The position numbers were made by a program, and so were the translations under genes. Below, piece by piece: positions 26,363 to 35,394 of a stretch of 64,000 bases of DNA. The stretch covers positions 141,782 to 205,781 of the forward strand of contig NZ_BSSU01000010.1 of NCBI RefSeq assembly GCF_030161415.1, given 5' to 3'. Within the stretch, counting starts at the first letter, position 1, and every line of letters starts with the position of its first letter. This stretch comes from Thalassotalea eurytherma (GTDB lineage Bacteria; Pseudomonadota; Gammaproteobacteria; Enterobacterales; Alteromonadaceae). The notes under the pieces are model-generated. The model searched no databases. It worked only from the letters and a program-made list of their open reading frames with translations, and was not told the DNA's origin.

Positions 26363-28591
26363 CTATAACGAGCTGTATTTTTCTCTGAGGCGTTGACGAA
26401 CAAACTCAGCAACTGTGTTAAAGATAAAGGTAAATATAAATAGTACGAATGCCGCTAAAAATAGAATTCGATAGTGAGAACTACCCACTTCCGATTCTGG
26501 CATCTCTACTGCAATGTTTGCAGATAACGTACGCATACCCTGGAAAATACTCCAATCAACAACCGGCGTATTACCCGTTGCCATTAATACGATCATCGTT
26601 TCACCCACTGCGCGGCCTAAGCCCATCATGACCGCAGAAAAAATACCTGGGCTTGCAGTTAATAGGACAACTTTAACAAGCGTTTGCCATTGCGTTGCGC
26701 CAAGTGCTAGTGAACCACTCGTTAAGTGCTTAGGTACTGAGAAAATCGCATCTTCAGCCATAGAGAAAATAGTAGGAATAACAGCAAAGCCCATAGCAAT
26801 GCCGACAACTAGCGCATTACGTTGGTCAAAGTCGATACCTAAATCATTTGTAATGTATTGACGCATATCGCCGCCAAAATAAAACTCTTCAACTAAAGGT
26901 GATAAACCAAATGCTGCAAGTGCCGCTAGAATGATAATTGGCAACAACATGATAGGCGCCCAAGCTTCTGGTAAACGACCTTTCCACTTACGCGGTAGAC
27001 GGTACCATGCATAGGCAGCAAAGAATGTACTCAGCGGTAGGAACAGCAGTAATAACGCGACCGCTGGTAAATAGTCTTCAATGATTGGTGCTAACCATAA
27101 GCCCGCCAAGAAGCCTAAAATTACTGTTGGTAAAGCTTCCATTAACTCGATAGTCGGTTTGACTTTTTTACGCAATACTGGAGGCATGAAATAAGCAGTA
27201 TAGATAGCTGCTGCTAATGCAACAGGAACAGCAAACAACATGGCATAAAGCGCCGCCTTCATCGTACCAAATGAAATAGGTACTAATGAAAATTTAGCTT
27301 CAAAATCGTCAGAACCTGACGTTGATTGCCAAATGTAATCTGGCTCAGGGTAACCTTCGTACCAAACTTCCTGCCACAATGCAGACCAAGTAACTTCTGG
27401 ATGTTCGTTCGATACAGAAAATAATTTCGCTTGACCTTCACTCACCATCATAATGCCATCAGCACGTGGAGCGATTGCAAAAACAGATGGCATATTATCA
27501 ATCAATTGACCACGCCATAAGTCAGCTGCTGACGTTGTATAAAACACGCCCATCTCACCTTTTGGTGTAAACGTGTAGAAACTCTTACGGAACTGTTCAG
27601 TATGAATTTTACTTACCGGTTCTTGGTCACTTACCTTGAAGCGTCGAATTTCTTGAAAAGCACGCCCGTTCTCGCCAGCCACTTCAAACCACTGACTTAC
27701 AACACCATGGCTAGAACCAAATAAAATTGAGCTACCGCCAGATAATAGCGCAACAGAGGTTAGCTCTGCTTCATTTGAAAATGGCGTAAATTGTGCTTTT
27801 TGTGGCACTGAATATTCATCATCTAATTCATAGATAGTAATATCATTGCCACTGCGAACAACGGCCATACCTAAATCAGGCGTAATTGCTACATCGTCAA
27901 CCTGTGTTAGCTGAGCGTCAATTGTTTGATATACCGCTTCATATTCCCAGTCGTAACTGAAATCATCTTCAGCAACTAATGTGGTTTTAATTAAGCGACC
28001 ATCTTCAGTAAAGCCTACGAATAATGCTCGTTCATCATCCATTGCAAACGCTAATTTTGTTAATGCTTGTTCTTCCTCATCAACAATGATTGCCTCCTCA
28101 CCTAATGGATAGTCAACACGTGGTGCGATATCACGACCTTCAGGTAAGTACTTAGCAGTAAATTTAGCAGTAACTACTTTTACTTGGTTTTGTGAGTCAA
28201 CAACGACAACCTGATGATTATTTCCATGAGCTACCAATGAAATAGCTGCGTCGTCTTGGATAACACGTTGATTATCAATCAAGCTACCCTGTTCACGAAA
28301 AGCACTTGTGGATAGCTGATAGAAATTGACCTGTCCTTGCTCAGTAATTTCGTAAGCTACTTCCTTCAACTCATCAAGACCAGTAACAACTGCTGGCGAT
28401 TGATTAGATAAAGTTACAGAAGATACAGACTCAATGTGAGCTGATTCAAAAACCGGCTTTATCACATAGAGAAGGTACATAAATATTAAAATGAGAGTGA
28501 ACAATACACTTACACCACCTAACGTGATGAGGTACTGCGCTAACTTATTTTTCAACTGACGGAAGTCTGTTGATTTCGACAATGTCGCCAC
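26363..28591 (-). CDS. pstC: phosphate ABC transporter permease PstC, with large periplasmic insert
   Basis: A 742-residue permease; E. coli PstC is about 319. After one helix (about residues 20-46) comes an insert of about 380 residues whose repeated strands, such as ISLVAHGNNHQVVVVDSQ, KLAFAMDDERALFVGFTEDG, DVAITPDLGMAVVRSGND and VALLSGGSSILFGSSHG, look like blades of a beta-propeller. The permease core follows from about 430 (ELMEALPTVILGFLAGLWLAP, GSLALGATQWQTLVKVVLL). The start is a GTG at 28591 with AGG upstream. It heads the operon behind a Pho box. No pstS lies in the window, so the phosphate-binding protein is elsewhere or replaced. Confidence 0.92.
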   Translation of the reverse strand: MATLSKSTDFRQLKNKLAQYLITLGGVSVLFTLILIFMYLLYVIKPVFESAHIESVSSVTLSNQSPAVVTGLDELKEVAYEITEQGQVNFYQLSTSAFREQGSLIDNQRVIQDDAAISLVAHGNNHQVVVVDSQNQVKVVTAKFTAKYLPEGRDIAPRVDYPLGEEAIIVDEEEQALTKLAFAMDDERALFVGFTEDGRLIKTTLVAEDDFSYDWEYEAVYQTIDAQLTQVDDVAITPDLGMAVVRSGNDITIYELDDEYSVPQKAQFTPFSNEAELTSVALLSGGSSILFGSSHGVVSQWFEVAGENGRAFQEIRRFKVSDQEPVSKIHTEQFRKSFYTFTPKGEMGVFYTTSAADLWRGQLIDNMPSVFAIAPRADGIMMVSEGQAKLFSVSNEHPEVTWSALWQEVWYEGYPEPDYIWQSTSGSDDFEAKFSLVPISFGTMKAALYAMLFAVPVALAAAIYTAYFMPPVLRKKVKPTIELMEALPTVILGFLAGLWLAPIIEDYLPAVALLLLFLPLSTFFAAYAWYRLPRKWKGRLPEAWAPIMLLPIIILAALAAFGLSPLVEEFYFGGDMRQYITNDLGIDFDQRNALVVGIAMGFAVIPTIFSMAEDAIFSVPKHLTSGSLALGATQWQTLVKVVLLTASPGIFSAVMMGLGRAVGETMIVLMATGNTPVVDWSIFQGMRTLSANIAVEMPESEVGSSHYRILFLAAFVLFIFTFIFNTVAEFVRQRLREKYSSL

Positions 28592-28632
28592 TTAAACAAC
28601 CTATAATCTGGGGCTAATTTAACTTGGGGCGA

Positions 28633-28667
28633 AGTATAAGACAGAAATGTGACAGTTTTGTGACAGA
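28633..28667 (-). promoter_or_regulatory. Pho box and -10 element of the pst operon promoter
   Basis: On the minus strand the pentamer CTGTC occurs three times at exact 11-bp intervals (28662-28666, 28651-28655, 28640-28644), each with an AT-rich spacer. This matches the PhoB direct-repeat consensus. A -10-like TATACT (28633-28638) follows, and pstC starts about 40 bp downstream. PhoB activation under phosphate limitation is the expected control. Confidence 0.88.
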
Positions 28668-28824
28668 CTGAAACAATTCGAAAACAACTTCAAGAACAAC
28701 CAAATAAACAAACCATTAAATATCAGAAAGTTACGTCAAAACCTGACTATTTAGTTAATTATCACAATCCATATATTGTTAGTAATCACCTGATATTGTT
28801 GCCTTTTTATTAACGAGATATTAT

Positions 28825-29766
28825 TTAAGACTCTGGGCGATATAACAGTGAAAAGCGAATAAATGGTGCGCCATCGATATCATTATCCATTGATAAGCTG
28901 CTTTCACTAAAAGATACTGCACCGAAACCACTATGACCAATCATAAATTCACCCCAAAAGCTATTGTGTAGCCGATGTTCATAAGCCAAGCCTAAATTTA
29001 CTTGACCGAAATCAACATCAACCGCTTGTGACGAGAAGTTATTTTCATCAGGTAGTTGCCACTCAGCGCCATTAACAAAGCCACCTAATTTAATGACATT
29101 GTTTTGAGTAGGTGCATAAGCGATAGCAGGCCAAGGCATAACGCCGCCAATACTCCACTCTTTGTTAATAAACCAATCAAAGCCAATATATGGCAGAACT
29201 ATTCGTTCATCTATTGTGTTGTACGTAATTGCCCCCCAGTAACTATGAAAGCGTGCAGAGTGACGATAACGACCTACAGCTCCCATAATACTCTCACTTG
29301 GCTGATTAAAATCGTGATCTCCTCTCATGCCTCGATAACCATAATAAAAAGCACCTACTTGCCAATCAATATTCGGTTGAGCGACAACCGCAGCTAATAA
29401 TCCTACTGTATCAATTCGATAACTATCGTATGCGGTTTTTACGTGATTAGACTCTAGCGTTTCTCCAATAATGATCATGTACTTTTTATCAACATAAACA
29501 GGCAAGCCAAAACCTTGAGCAAAGTTTTTATAGTTGAACTGGCAATTGATGTCATCTACACAATGATTTTCCAAAGTAATGTCATCTTGGTCGGTATATT
29601 GAAGATAGCCAATGGGGATAAAAGGAATATTGGAAATATTTCGGTCAAAGATAAAGTCACTTTGCATGATTTTACTAATCAACAAATCACCGACTGCAAA
29701 ACTCTTTGCACAGAAAACAGCACTACTTAGCACCACCAGCGCAGACCACGTCCTTATTATACTCAT
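28825..29766 (-). CDS. predicted outer-membrane beta-barrel protein
   Basis: A 313-residue protein with a signal peptide (MSIIRTWSALVVLSSAVFCAKSFA) and a long run of alternating aromatic/polar strands (WQVGAFYYGYRGM, SYWGAITYN, LPYIGFDWF, WSIGGVMPWPAIAY, FIRFSLLYRPES). This pattern indicates an outer-membrane barrel. I cannot assign a named family with certainty; a DUF6268-like protein is possible. The ATG at 29766 begins the signal peptide; a 24-residue longer reading to 29838 would add a basic stretch and is less likely. It lies upstream of the Pho box and appears to be a separate transcript. Confidence 0.7.
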   Translation of the reverse strand: MSIIRTWSALVVLSSAVFCAKSFAVGDLLISKIMQSDFIFDRNISNIPFIPIGYLQYTDQDDITLENHCVDDINCQFNYKNFAQGFGLPVYVDKKYMIIIGETLESNHVKTAYDSYRIDTVGLLAAVVAQPNIDWQVGAFYYGYRGMRGDHDFNQPSESIMGAVGRYRHSARFHSYWGAITYNTIDERIVLPYIGFDWFINKEWSIGGVMPWPAIAYAPTQNNVIKLGGFVNGAEWQLPDENNFSSQAVDVDFGQVNLGLAYEHRLHNSFWGEFMIGHSGFGAVSFSESSLSMDNDIDGAPFIRFSLLYRPES

Positions 29767-29922
29767 CGTTAGTTTTATTCGCCTATTGAAAAAGAAGGTA
29801 ACGGATAATAACAATTCATCACAATTGTTTCGTAACAATTATAGGTAAACCGTTATAAATTCGTTAATAATCTTAGTACAAAAAACATCCACTAACAGCA
29901 ACAATATATTATTGGAGTTAAT

Positions 29923-30828
29923 GTGAGTAAAATTAGAATTGTCCTCAACGGAAAAAAAGCCATTATTGATGAGGTTAGAGAAGCTATATTTACCTCAAGA
30001 GCCTATGGCGAGGTAGAGGTTAGAGTGACCTTTGAAGGTGGTGATGCTGCTCGGTTTGTGGACGAAGCCATTGCAGATGGATGCACTCGTATTGTTGCTG
30101 CTGGTGGTGACGGTACAGTCAACGAACTGACCAACGCATTGATGAAAAGCAAAGCAACTACGAAGCCTGAATTAGCCATTATGCCATTAGGCACAGCAAA
30201 TGACTTTGCAACGGCCTGCCAAATTCCTAGCGACCTCCTTAAAGCACTAAAACTTGCAATTATTGGTAGAAGCTTCCCCGTTGATAGCGTTCAAGCCGGC
30301 GATGACTATTTTATTAATGTGGCCAGTTGTGGTTTTGGTGCCCAAGTCACAACAAATACACCTGTTGCCTTAAAAAACTTCATTGGTGGTGGTGCCTATA
30401 CCATTTCAGGACTTGTTCAAGCCCTCAAGTTTGAGCCTTATGAAGGGACTTTTAACATTTCAGGGCAGGAAGCCAACCGCAGTATTATTGTGGCAGCTGT
30501 ATGCAACGGTAAACAAGCGGGAGGCGGACAAGAACTTGCGCCATTTGCGTATATCGACGACGGTTTGATGGATATTGTTTCTTTTAGCCAGTTTGCCAGA
30601 GACGATTTACAACAGGTAATTGCCGAATTACGCGACCCGACTATAAAGGGCAAGTTTATTGAACGCGTGCAGGCAGAATCTGCCAGTTGGCAATCTCCTG
30701 CTGCGATCCCAATCAATTTAGATGGTGAGCCAATTCGTACCAATAATATTGATTTTAAAGTTCACGCTAAATCGATTAATTTGGTACTGCCAGATGATTG
30801 TCCTTTATTGCTCAAGAACAAGCATTAA
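29923..30828 (+). CDS. yegS: YegS-type lipid kinase
   Basis: A 301-residue member of the diacylglycerol/sphingosine kinase family. The nucleotide motif AAGGDGTVNEL (about residues 59-69) and PLGTANDFATAC define the kinase N-domain; VASCGFGAQVT and NGKQAGGGQELAPFA...DDGLMDIV belong to the C-terminal beta domain. It probably phosphorylates a membrane lipid such as phosphatidylglycerol or diacylglycerol. The start is a GTG with TTGGAG six bases upstream. It converges on the DUF6436 gene, with only 8 bp between stops. Confidence 0.9.
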   Translation: MSKIRIVLNGKKAIIDEVREAIFTSRAYGEVEVRVTFEGGDAARFVDEAIADGCTRIVAAGGDGTVNELTNALMKSKATTKPELAIMPLGTANDFATACQIPSDLLKALKLAIIGRSFPVDSVQAGDDYFINVASCGFGAQVTTNTPVALKNFIGGGAYTISGLVQALKFEPYEGTFNISGQEANRSIIVAAVCNGKQAGGGQELAPFAYIDDGLMDIVSFSQFARDDLQQVIAELRDPTIKGKFIERVQAESASWQSPAAIPINLDGEPIRTNNIDFKVHAKSINLVLPDDCPLLLKNKH

Positions 30829-30836
30829 ATAAAGGA

Positions 30837-31415
30837 TTACGTAGATAACGGTTGCTTACGCTGACAGTAACAACCTTGCGCCTGATGATTAATTAATTGG
30901 GCATTAAAACCTTGCTGATAATTTTTCATCACTAAGCCGATCGTATTGGTAGATTGATTACAAAAAGCGCCCTGCGCGTAAGGTCCAAAGTACATAAGTT
31001 CATTCTCCTCACCTAATACCAGTGTTGCAGGTGTTGAGGTAATGAAGTCAGGTGCGTTGTCTAAAGATAAATTAATCGTCACAACGTCATATAAATCAGA
31101 CTCGGCTTGCTTATTTAGGCTTTTAACATGCTTTTCGCTATAAGTGTTGCAACGGCACTCATTGTCTACAAAGTGGTAAATAACCCCTTTAGATTGAGCA
31201 TTCTTTGTACCTAAACTAGCTATCGCCATCGAAGAAATATCTTGGGCAGACAAACTGAGTAAAACACGTTCAGGATCAAAAACAACAAGGCGCTGAGCCG
31301 TAAAGTAGTAGCCAGCGTAGCCAACACCAGCTAACCAAAGCACAACAATAGCCAAGTGCATGACACCTGGCTTTGTTGAGCTACTTGAAGCTTTCCACTG
31401 TTTTAACCAATGCAT
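30837..31415 (-). CDS. DUF6436-type membrane-anchored protein, thioredoxin-fold-like
   Basis: A 192-residue protein with one N-terminal helix (about residues 18-40) and an extracytoplasmic domain. Two cysteine motifs, [11 protein letters not shown] and GCYCQRK, plus [26 protein letters not shown], recall thioredoxin-like thiol proteins, with TPATLV near a cis-Pro position. The match to DUF6436 of Alteromonadales is from memory of the family. It overlaps the upstream chemoreceptor by 35 bp on the same strand, so it is co-transcribed and translationally coupled. Function unknown. Confidence 0.65.
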   Translation of the reverse strand: MHWLKQWKASSSSTKPGVMHLAIVVLWLAGVGYAGYYFTAQRLVVFDPERVLLSLSAQDISSMAIASLGTKNAQSKGVIYHFVDNECRCNTYSEKHVKSLNKQAESDLYDVVTINLSLDNAPDFITSTPATLVLGEENELMYFGPYAQGAFCNQSTNTIGLVMKNYQQGFNAQLINHQAQGCYCQRKQPLST

Positions 31416-32847
31416 GAGTTGAAGTCTCTACGTGTTGTGTACTTTCAGACATACATGCTACTTTTTCTAAATCATTGTGCATGGTTTTTCGTAAATTCTC
31501 GCTACTTTGAGCAATACCTTGTGTCGTTGTTGCTTGTTGCTCTACAGCTGTTGCTACACTGGTTGCCACAGTATTAGACATAGCGACAAGCTCTGATGCT
31601 TGCTCAATTTTCACATTCGCTTCTCGTGTTGCATCATTAATTTTATCGACAGAATTCATACAGTTTTCCATCGATTTTGTAGAGCCGCTTGAATAGGTTA
31701 CAAGCAGCTGTAAGGTATCATTAATTTTATCAGTGCTTTCTTTCGTTCTATTGGCTAATGTTCTTACTTCATCGGCAACAACGGCGAAACCTCTACCTTG
31801 TTCACCAGCGCGTGCCGCTTCGATTGCTGCGTTCAATGCCAGCAGGTTGGTTTGATCAGCAATACTGGAAATTTCAGATAACACGTTAGTAATACTGTCG
31901 ACAGAGTTAGCTAGCTCTGCAATTTCATCACTCGTTGATTGTAATGCCTGAATAAGTTGGTTATTCATTTCCACCATCGAGCTCATGTTATTCGCACTGT
32001 CTTGAGTATGTTGGTTGGCATCTGCCATTTGTGAGCTCAAATTAACAGTATCTTCAGCAATTGACGCAACAGTTACTGCCATTTGCTCGGCTGACGAAGC
32101 TATCGCGTGAATTTCATCTTCTTTAATTTGTGCGGAAACTTCGATTTCGTCTTTACTACTTACCAGCTGTTCCGTGCTTTCTTTTAACTGAATCGATTGT
32201 TCTTTTACGTCACTCACCACGTTATCAATTAATGCTAAGAATCGATTAAAGCCAGCTAAAATTTCACTGTCTTGTTGTTCAACCCTCAATTTAAGATCAA
32301 TGGCATCTGGGTTTTGATTGAGCTTCTCGGTTACATCACTGAGCTCTTGCCCGACCAATCCTTCCTCGTAAATAGTTTTTGCAATAAAACCACAGATAAC
32401 GGCTTCAACAATTGCATATACCGCATGAACAATTACAGTGCCAAATGTTAAGTTATGTATTTCAAAGACATAAACACCGTAACCGTTTGATTGCATAAAA
32501 TAGAAACTAAGGTGATGAACTGCGATTAAACCAATCGCCGACACGAAAACGCGCCAATCTCGATACATGGTTAATAGTGCTAAGCCAATAAATAGCTCAA
32601 AATGCACTTCGATTAAGCCGTTCATTTGATGAATATGCAAACAGGCAAACACAATAATAGCTAAAGCAACTACATGCCTTGTTAATGCTTCATCAGGCAT
32701 TTTCATTGTGAAATATATACCGATTGCCAGTGTTGGCAAACCAACAACAAACGCTTCTATATATGTACCATGCACCATGGCCATAGCAATTGTTTCTATA
32801 AACAAAGCGACTAGCAAATACAAAAATAGCTTATTGGTTTTATTCAT
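31381..32847 (-). CDS. methyl-accepting chemotaxis protein with multi-span membrane sensor
   Basis: A 488-residue receptor. Instead of a periplasmic ligand domain, the first ~185 residues form about six membrane helices with clustered histidines ([20 protein letters not shown] and [11 protein letters not shown]). A linker follows, then a full signalling domain (about 230-488) with the conserved hairpin [23 protein letters not shown]...VADEVRTLA. The ATG at 32847 is preferred because AAGAGGTGG lies about eight bases upstream; an in-frame GTG at 32859 falls inside that site. It overlaps the DUF6436 gene. The signal is unknown; intramembrane redox, metal or heme sensing is speculative. Confidence 0.88.
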   Translation of the reverse strand: MNKTNKLFLYLLVALFIETIAMAMVHGTYIEAFVVGLPTLAIGIYFTMKMPDEALTRHVVALAIIVFACLHIHQMNGLIEVHFELFIGLALLTMYRDWRVFVSAIGLIAVHHLSFYFMQSNGYGVYVFEIHNLTFGTVIVHAVYAIVEAVICGFIAKTIYEEGLVGQELSDVTEKLNQNPDAIDLKLRVEQQDSEILAGFNRFLALIDNVVSDVKEQSIQLKESTEQLVSSKDEIEVSAQIKEDEIHAIASSAEQMAVTVASIAEDTVNLSSQMADANQHTQDSANNMSSMVEMNNQLIQALQSTSDEIAELANSVDSITNVLSEISSIADQTNLLALNAAIEAARAGEQGRGFAVVADEVRTLANRTKESTDKINDTLQLLVTYSSGSTKSMENCMNSVDKINDATREANVKIEQASELVAMSNTVATSVATAVEQQATTTQGIAQSSENLRKTMHNDLEKVACMSESTQHVETSTHALVKTVESFK

Positions 32848-33065
32848 TATTCTTACCACCTCTTATTATTGCTAATTTAAGCGTAGCTCATAATTTAAGT
32901 TTCTCGCCATATTCATCAGAATAATGCCACCATGACAAACCATCAATCTAAAAAAGCTATCACGACAATCTAAACAATCAATTTTAACAATTACAAAAAA
33001 TTCTCTACTATTAATCCCGTAAACACAAACACAGTTTTTAAAACAAAAATTTTCGGAGATTTAGA

Positions 33066-33635
33066 ATGACTACTTCATTAATCAACACAACTATTCAACC
33101 ATTTACAGCAACAGCTTTTCACAACGGTGAATTTGTCGATGTTTCAGAGCAAGACGTACTAGGTAAATGGGCAGTTATTATGTTTTACCCTGCTGACTTC
33201 ACCTTTGTATGTCCAACGGAATTAGAAGATATGGCAGATCACTATGCACAACTACAAGAGATGGGCGTTGAAGTTTACTCAGTATCAACTGACACTCACT
33301 TTACTCACAAAGCTTGGCACGATACGTCTGACACAATTGGTAAAATTAACTTCCCAATGATTGGTGATCCAACAGGCCGTATTTCTCGCAACTTCGGCGT
33401 AATGATTGAAGAAGACGGTTTAGCACTTCGTGGTACGTTTGTCATTAACCCAGAAGGTCAAATCAAAGTAAGCGAAGTACACGATTTAGGTATCGGCCGT
33501 AGCGCAAGCGAACTAGTACGTAAAGTACAAGCAGCACAATACGTTGCCGCTCACGACGGTGAAGTATGTCCAGCTAAATGGACGCCAGGTGAAGAAACAT
33601 TAGCACCTTCTTTAGATTTAGTAGGCAAAATCTAA
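33066..33635 (+). CDS. ahpC: alkyl hydroperoxide reductase subunit C (peroxiredoxin)
   Basis: A 189-residue typical two-cysteine peroxiredoxin that reduces hydrogen peroxide and organic peroxides. The peroxidatic Cys49 lies in FTFVCPTE and the resolving Cys168 in EVCPAKW, with the [12 protein letters not shown] core between them. The ATG follows CGGAG. It is recycled by AhpF, encoded 180 bp downstream behind two hairpins. OxyR control is likely from family knowledge, but I could not find a convincing OxyR motif upstream. Confidence 0.96.
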   Translation: MTTSLINTTIQPFTATAFHNGEFVDVSEQDVLGKWAVIMFYPADFTFVCPTELEDMADHYAQLQEMGVEVYSVSTDTHFTHKAWHDTSDTIGKINFPMIGDPTGRISRNFGVMIEEDGLALRGTFVINPEGQIKVSEVHDLGIGRSASELVRKVQAAQYVAAHDGEVCPAKWTPGEETLAPSLDLVGKI

Positions 33636-33660
33636 ACCTGAGTTATCTCGTTTCTACCAA

Positions 33661-33711
33661 CTATATAGAGAGTTTCAGATTCAGTGCATCGTTAACAACT
33701 CTTCTATATAG
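33661..33711 (+). repeat. long imperfect hairpin in the ahpC-ahpF gap
   Basis: CTATATAGAGAGTT (33661-33674) is complementary to AACTCTTCTATATAG (33697-33711) with one bulged base. It could protect the ahpC mRNA 3' end or act as an RNase processing site. Confidence 0.5.
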
Positions 33712-33722
33712 CTTGGTTTCCT

Positions 33723-33761
33723 GGCTTGGTGTGCCTTTCATACTTCCACCAAGCCTTTTTT
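33723..33761 (+). terminator. terminator between ahpC and ahpF
   Basis: GGCTTGGTG (33723-33731) pairs perfectly with CACCAAGCC (33747-33755), followed by six T. It probably reduces read-through into ahpF. Confidence 0.8.
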
Positions 33762-33816
33762 CTCAAACTGATCAAATGTTAATGTCTCATTAAAGATGAG
33801 GCGTGAGGAACTTATT

Positions 33817-35379
33817 ATGTTAAATTCTCAAATTATCGAACAATTAAAAACTTACCTAAAAAACTTAACTAATCAAGTCACCTTAACCGTCTCGATTGAC
33901 GACAGTGACAAATCTAAAGAGTTAGACCAATTAGCATCGACCATTGCATCATTGTCACCGCTGATTACATTAAATTATGAGCAAGGCACTCGCTCGCCTT
34001 CATTAACCATAAGTGGTGTGTCTGGTGCTAAAATGTGCTTTGCTGGTATTCCACTTGGCCACGAATTTACCTCGTTAGTATTAGCACTATTACATTCAGG
34101 TGGTCACCCAATTAAATTAGAGCAAGACGTTATTGAACAAGTAAAACAGCTTGACGGTCACTTTGCCTTTGAAACCTATGTGTCATTGAGCTGTCAGAAC
34201 TGTCCTGACGTTGTTCAGGCATTAAATATGCTCGCTGCATTAAACCCAAATATTGTTCACACCATGATTGACGGTGCACTATTTGAAAAAGAAGTAAATG
34301 ATAGAAGCATCATGGCCGTACCAAGCGTTTACCTAAACGGTGAACTCTTTTCTCAAGGCCGCATTAGCTTGCCTGATGTTTTGAAAAAAATTGACAGTGG
34401 CACTGAAGAAAAACGTGCTCAGCAAATGAATCAAAAAGACCCGTTTGATGTACTTGTTGTAGGTGGTGGCCCAGCTGGTGCTTCAGCAGCGATTTACGCG
34501 GCTCGTAAAGGCATCAAAACAGGCTTAGTTGCTGATCGATTTGGCGGTCAAGTCATGGATACTATCGGTATCGAAAACTTTATTTCGGTTAAGAAAACAG
34601 AAGGACCTAAACTGGTAGCGAGTCTTGAAGAGCATGTTAAAGATTATGATGTAGATATCATGACAGGCAACTTAGCCGTAAACGTTGAGCAAAACGATTA
34701 CTTTAACCTAACGTTAGACAACGGCGCTACATTGCAAAGCAAAAGCTTGATATTAGCTACAGGCGCTCGCTGGAGACAAATGAATGTGCCTGGCGAACAA
34801 GAATATCGTGGTAAAGGCGTTGCGTACTGCCCACACTGTGATGGCCCGCTATTCAAAGGGAAGTCTGTAGCTGTTATCGGTGGTGGTAACTCAGGTATTG
34901 AAGCGGCAATTGATTTAGCAGGTTTTGTTAACCATGTCACCGTACTGGAGTTTGATAACAAACTTCGCGCCGACCAAGTACTGCAAGACAAAGCGGCAAG
35001 CATGGGCAATATCACGATCATCAAAAGTGCAATGACGACACAAGTACTTGGTGACGGTAATAAAGTAACAGGTTTACGTTATACCGATAGAACCACAGAA
35101 CAAAGTCACGACATTGAATTGGCAGGTATTTTTGTTCAAATCGGCTTGGTTCCAAATAGCGAATGGTTAAGAGATTACATTGAACTTACACCACGCGGTG
35201 AAATTATCACAGATAAACAAGGCAATACTTCAGTACCTGGTATTTTCGCTGCAGGCGATGTAACAGACTCACCTTATAAGCAAATAATTATTGCGATGGG
35301 TGACGGTGCTAACGCCAGCCTTGGTGCATTTGATTACTTAATTAGACAAGTACCAAACGTTGAAGAGAAAGTTGCGTAA
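33817..35379 (+). CDS. ahpF: alkyl hydroperoxide reductase subunit F
   Basis: A 520-residue flavoprotein disulfide reductase that passes electrons from NAD(P)H to AhpC. The N-terminal double-thioredoxin domain holds CQNCPDV (about residue 130), FAD binding is at [19 protein letters not shown] (about 210), the redox-active pair is in CPHCDGPLF (about 340), and the NAD site is [15 protein letters not shown]. The ATG at 33817 has TGAGGAA six bases upstream and gives the length of E. coli AhpF (521); the ATG at 33796 lacks a site. Confidence 0.96.
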   Translation: MLNSQIIEQLKTYLKNLTNQVTLTVSIDDSDKSKELDQLASTIASLSPLITLNYEQGTRSPSLTISGVSGAKMCFAGIPLGHEFTSLVLALLHSGGHPIKLEQDVIEQVKQLDGHFAFETYVSLSCQNCPDVVQALNMLAALNPNIVHTMIDGALFEKEVNDRSIMAVPSVYLNGELFSQGRISLPDVLKKIDSGTEEKRAQQMNQKDPFDVLVVGGGPAGASAAIYAARKGIKTGLVADRFGGQVMDTIGIENFISVKKTEGPKLVASLEEHVKDYDVDIMTGNLAVNVEQNDYFNLTLDNGATLQSKSLILATGARWRQMNVPGEQEYRGKGVAYCPHCDGPLFKGKSVAVIGGGNSGIEAAIDLAGFVNHVTVLEFDNKLRADQVLQDKAASMGNITIIKSAMTTQVLGDGNKVTGLRYTDRTTEQSHDIELAGIFVQIGLVPNSEWLRDYIELTPRGEIITDKQGNTSVPGIFAAGDVTDSPYKQIIIAMGDGANASLGAFDYLIRQVPNVEEKVA

Positions 35380-35394
35380 GCTTACTGCAATCAA

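Noticed and set aside
32860..33065. OxyR binding site upstream of ahpC
   Set aside because: I looked for the ATAG/CTAT spaced motif and found no convincing match, so OxyR control is left as family knowledge only.
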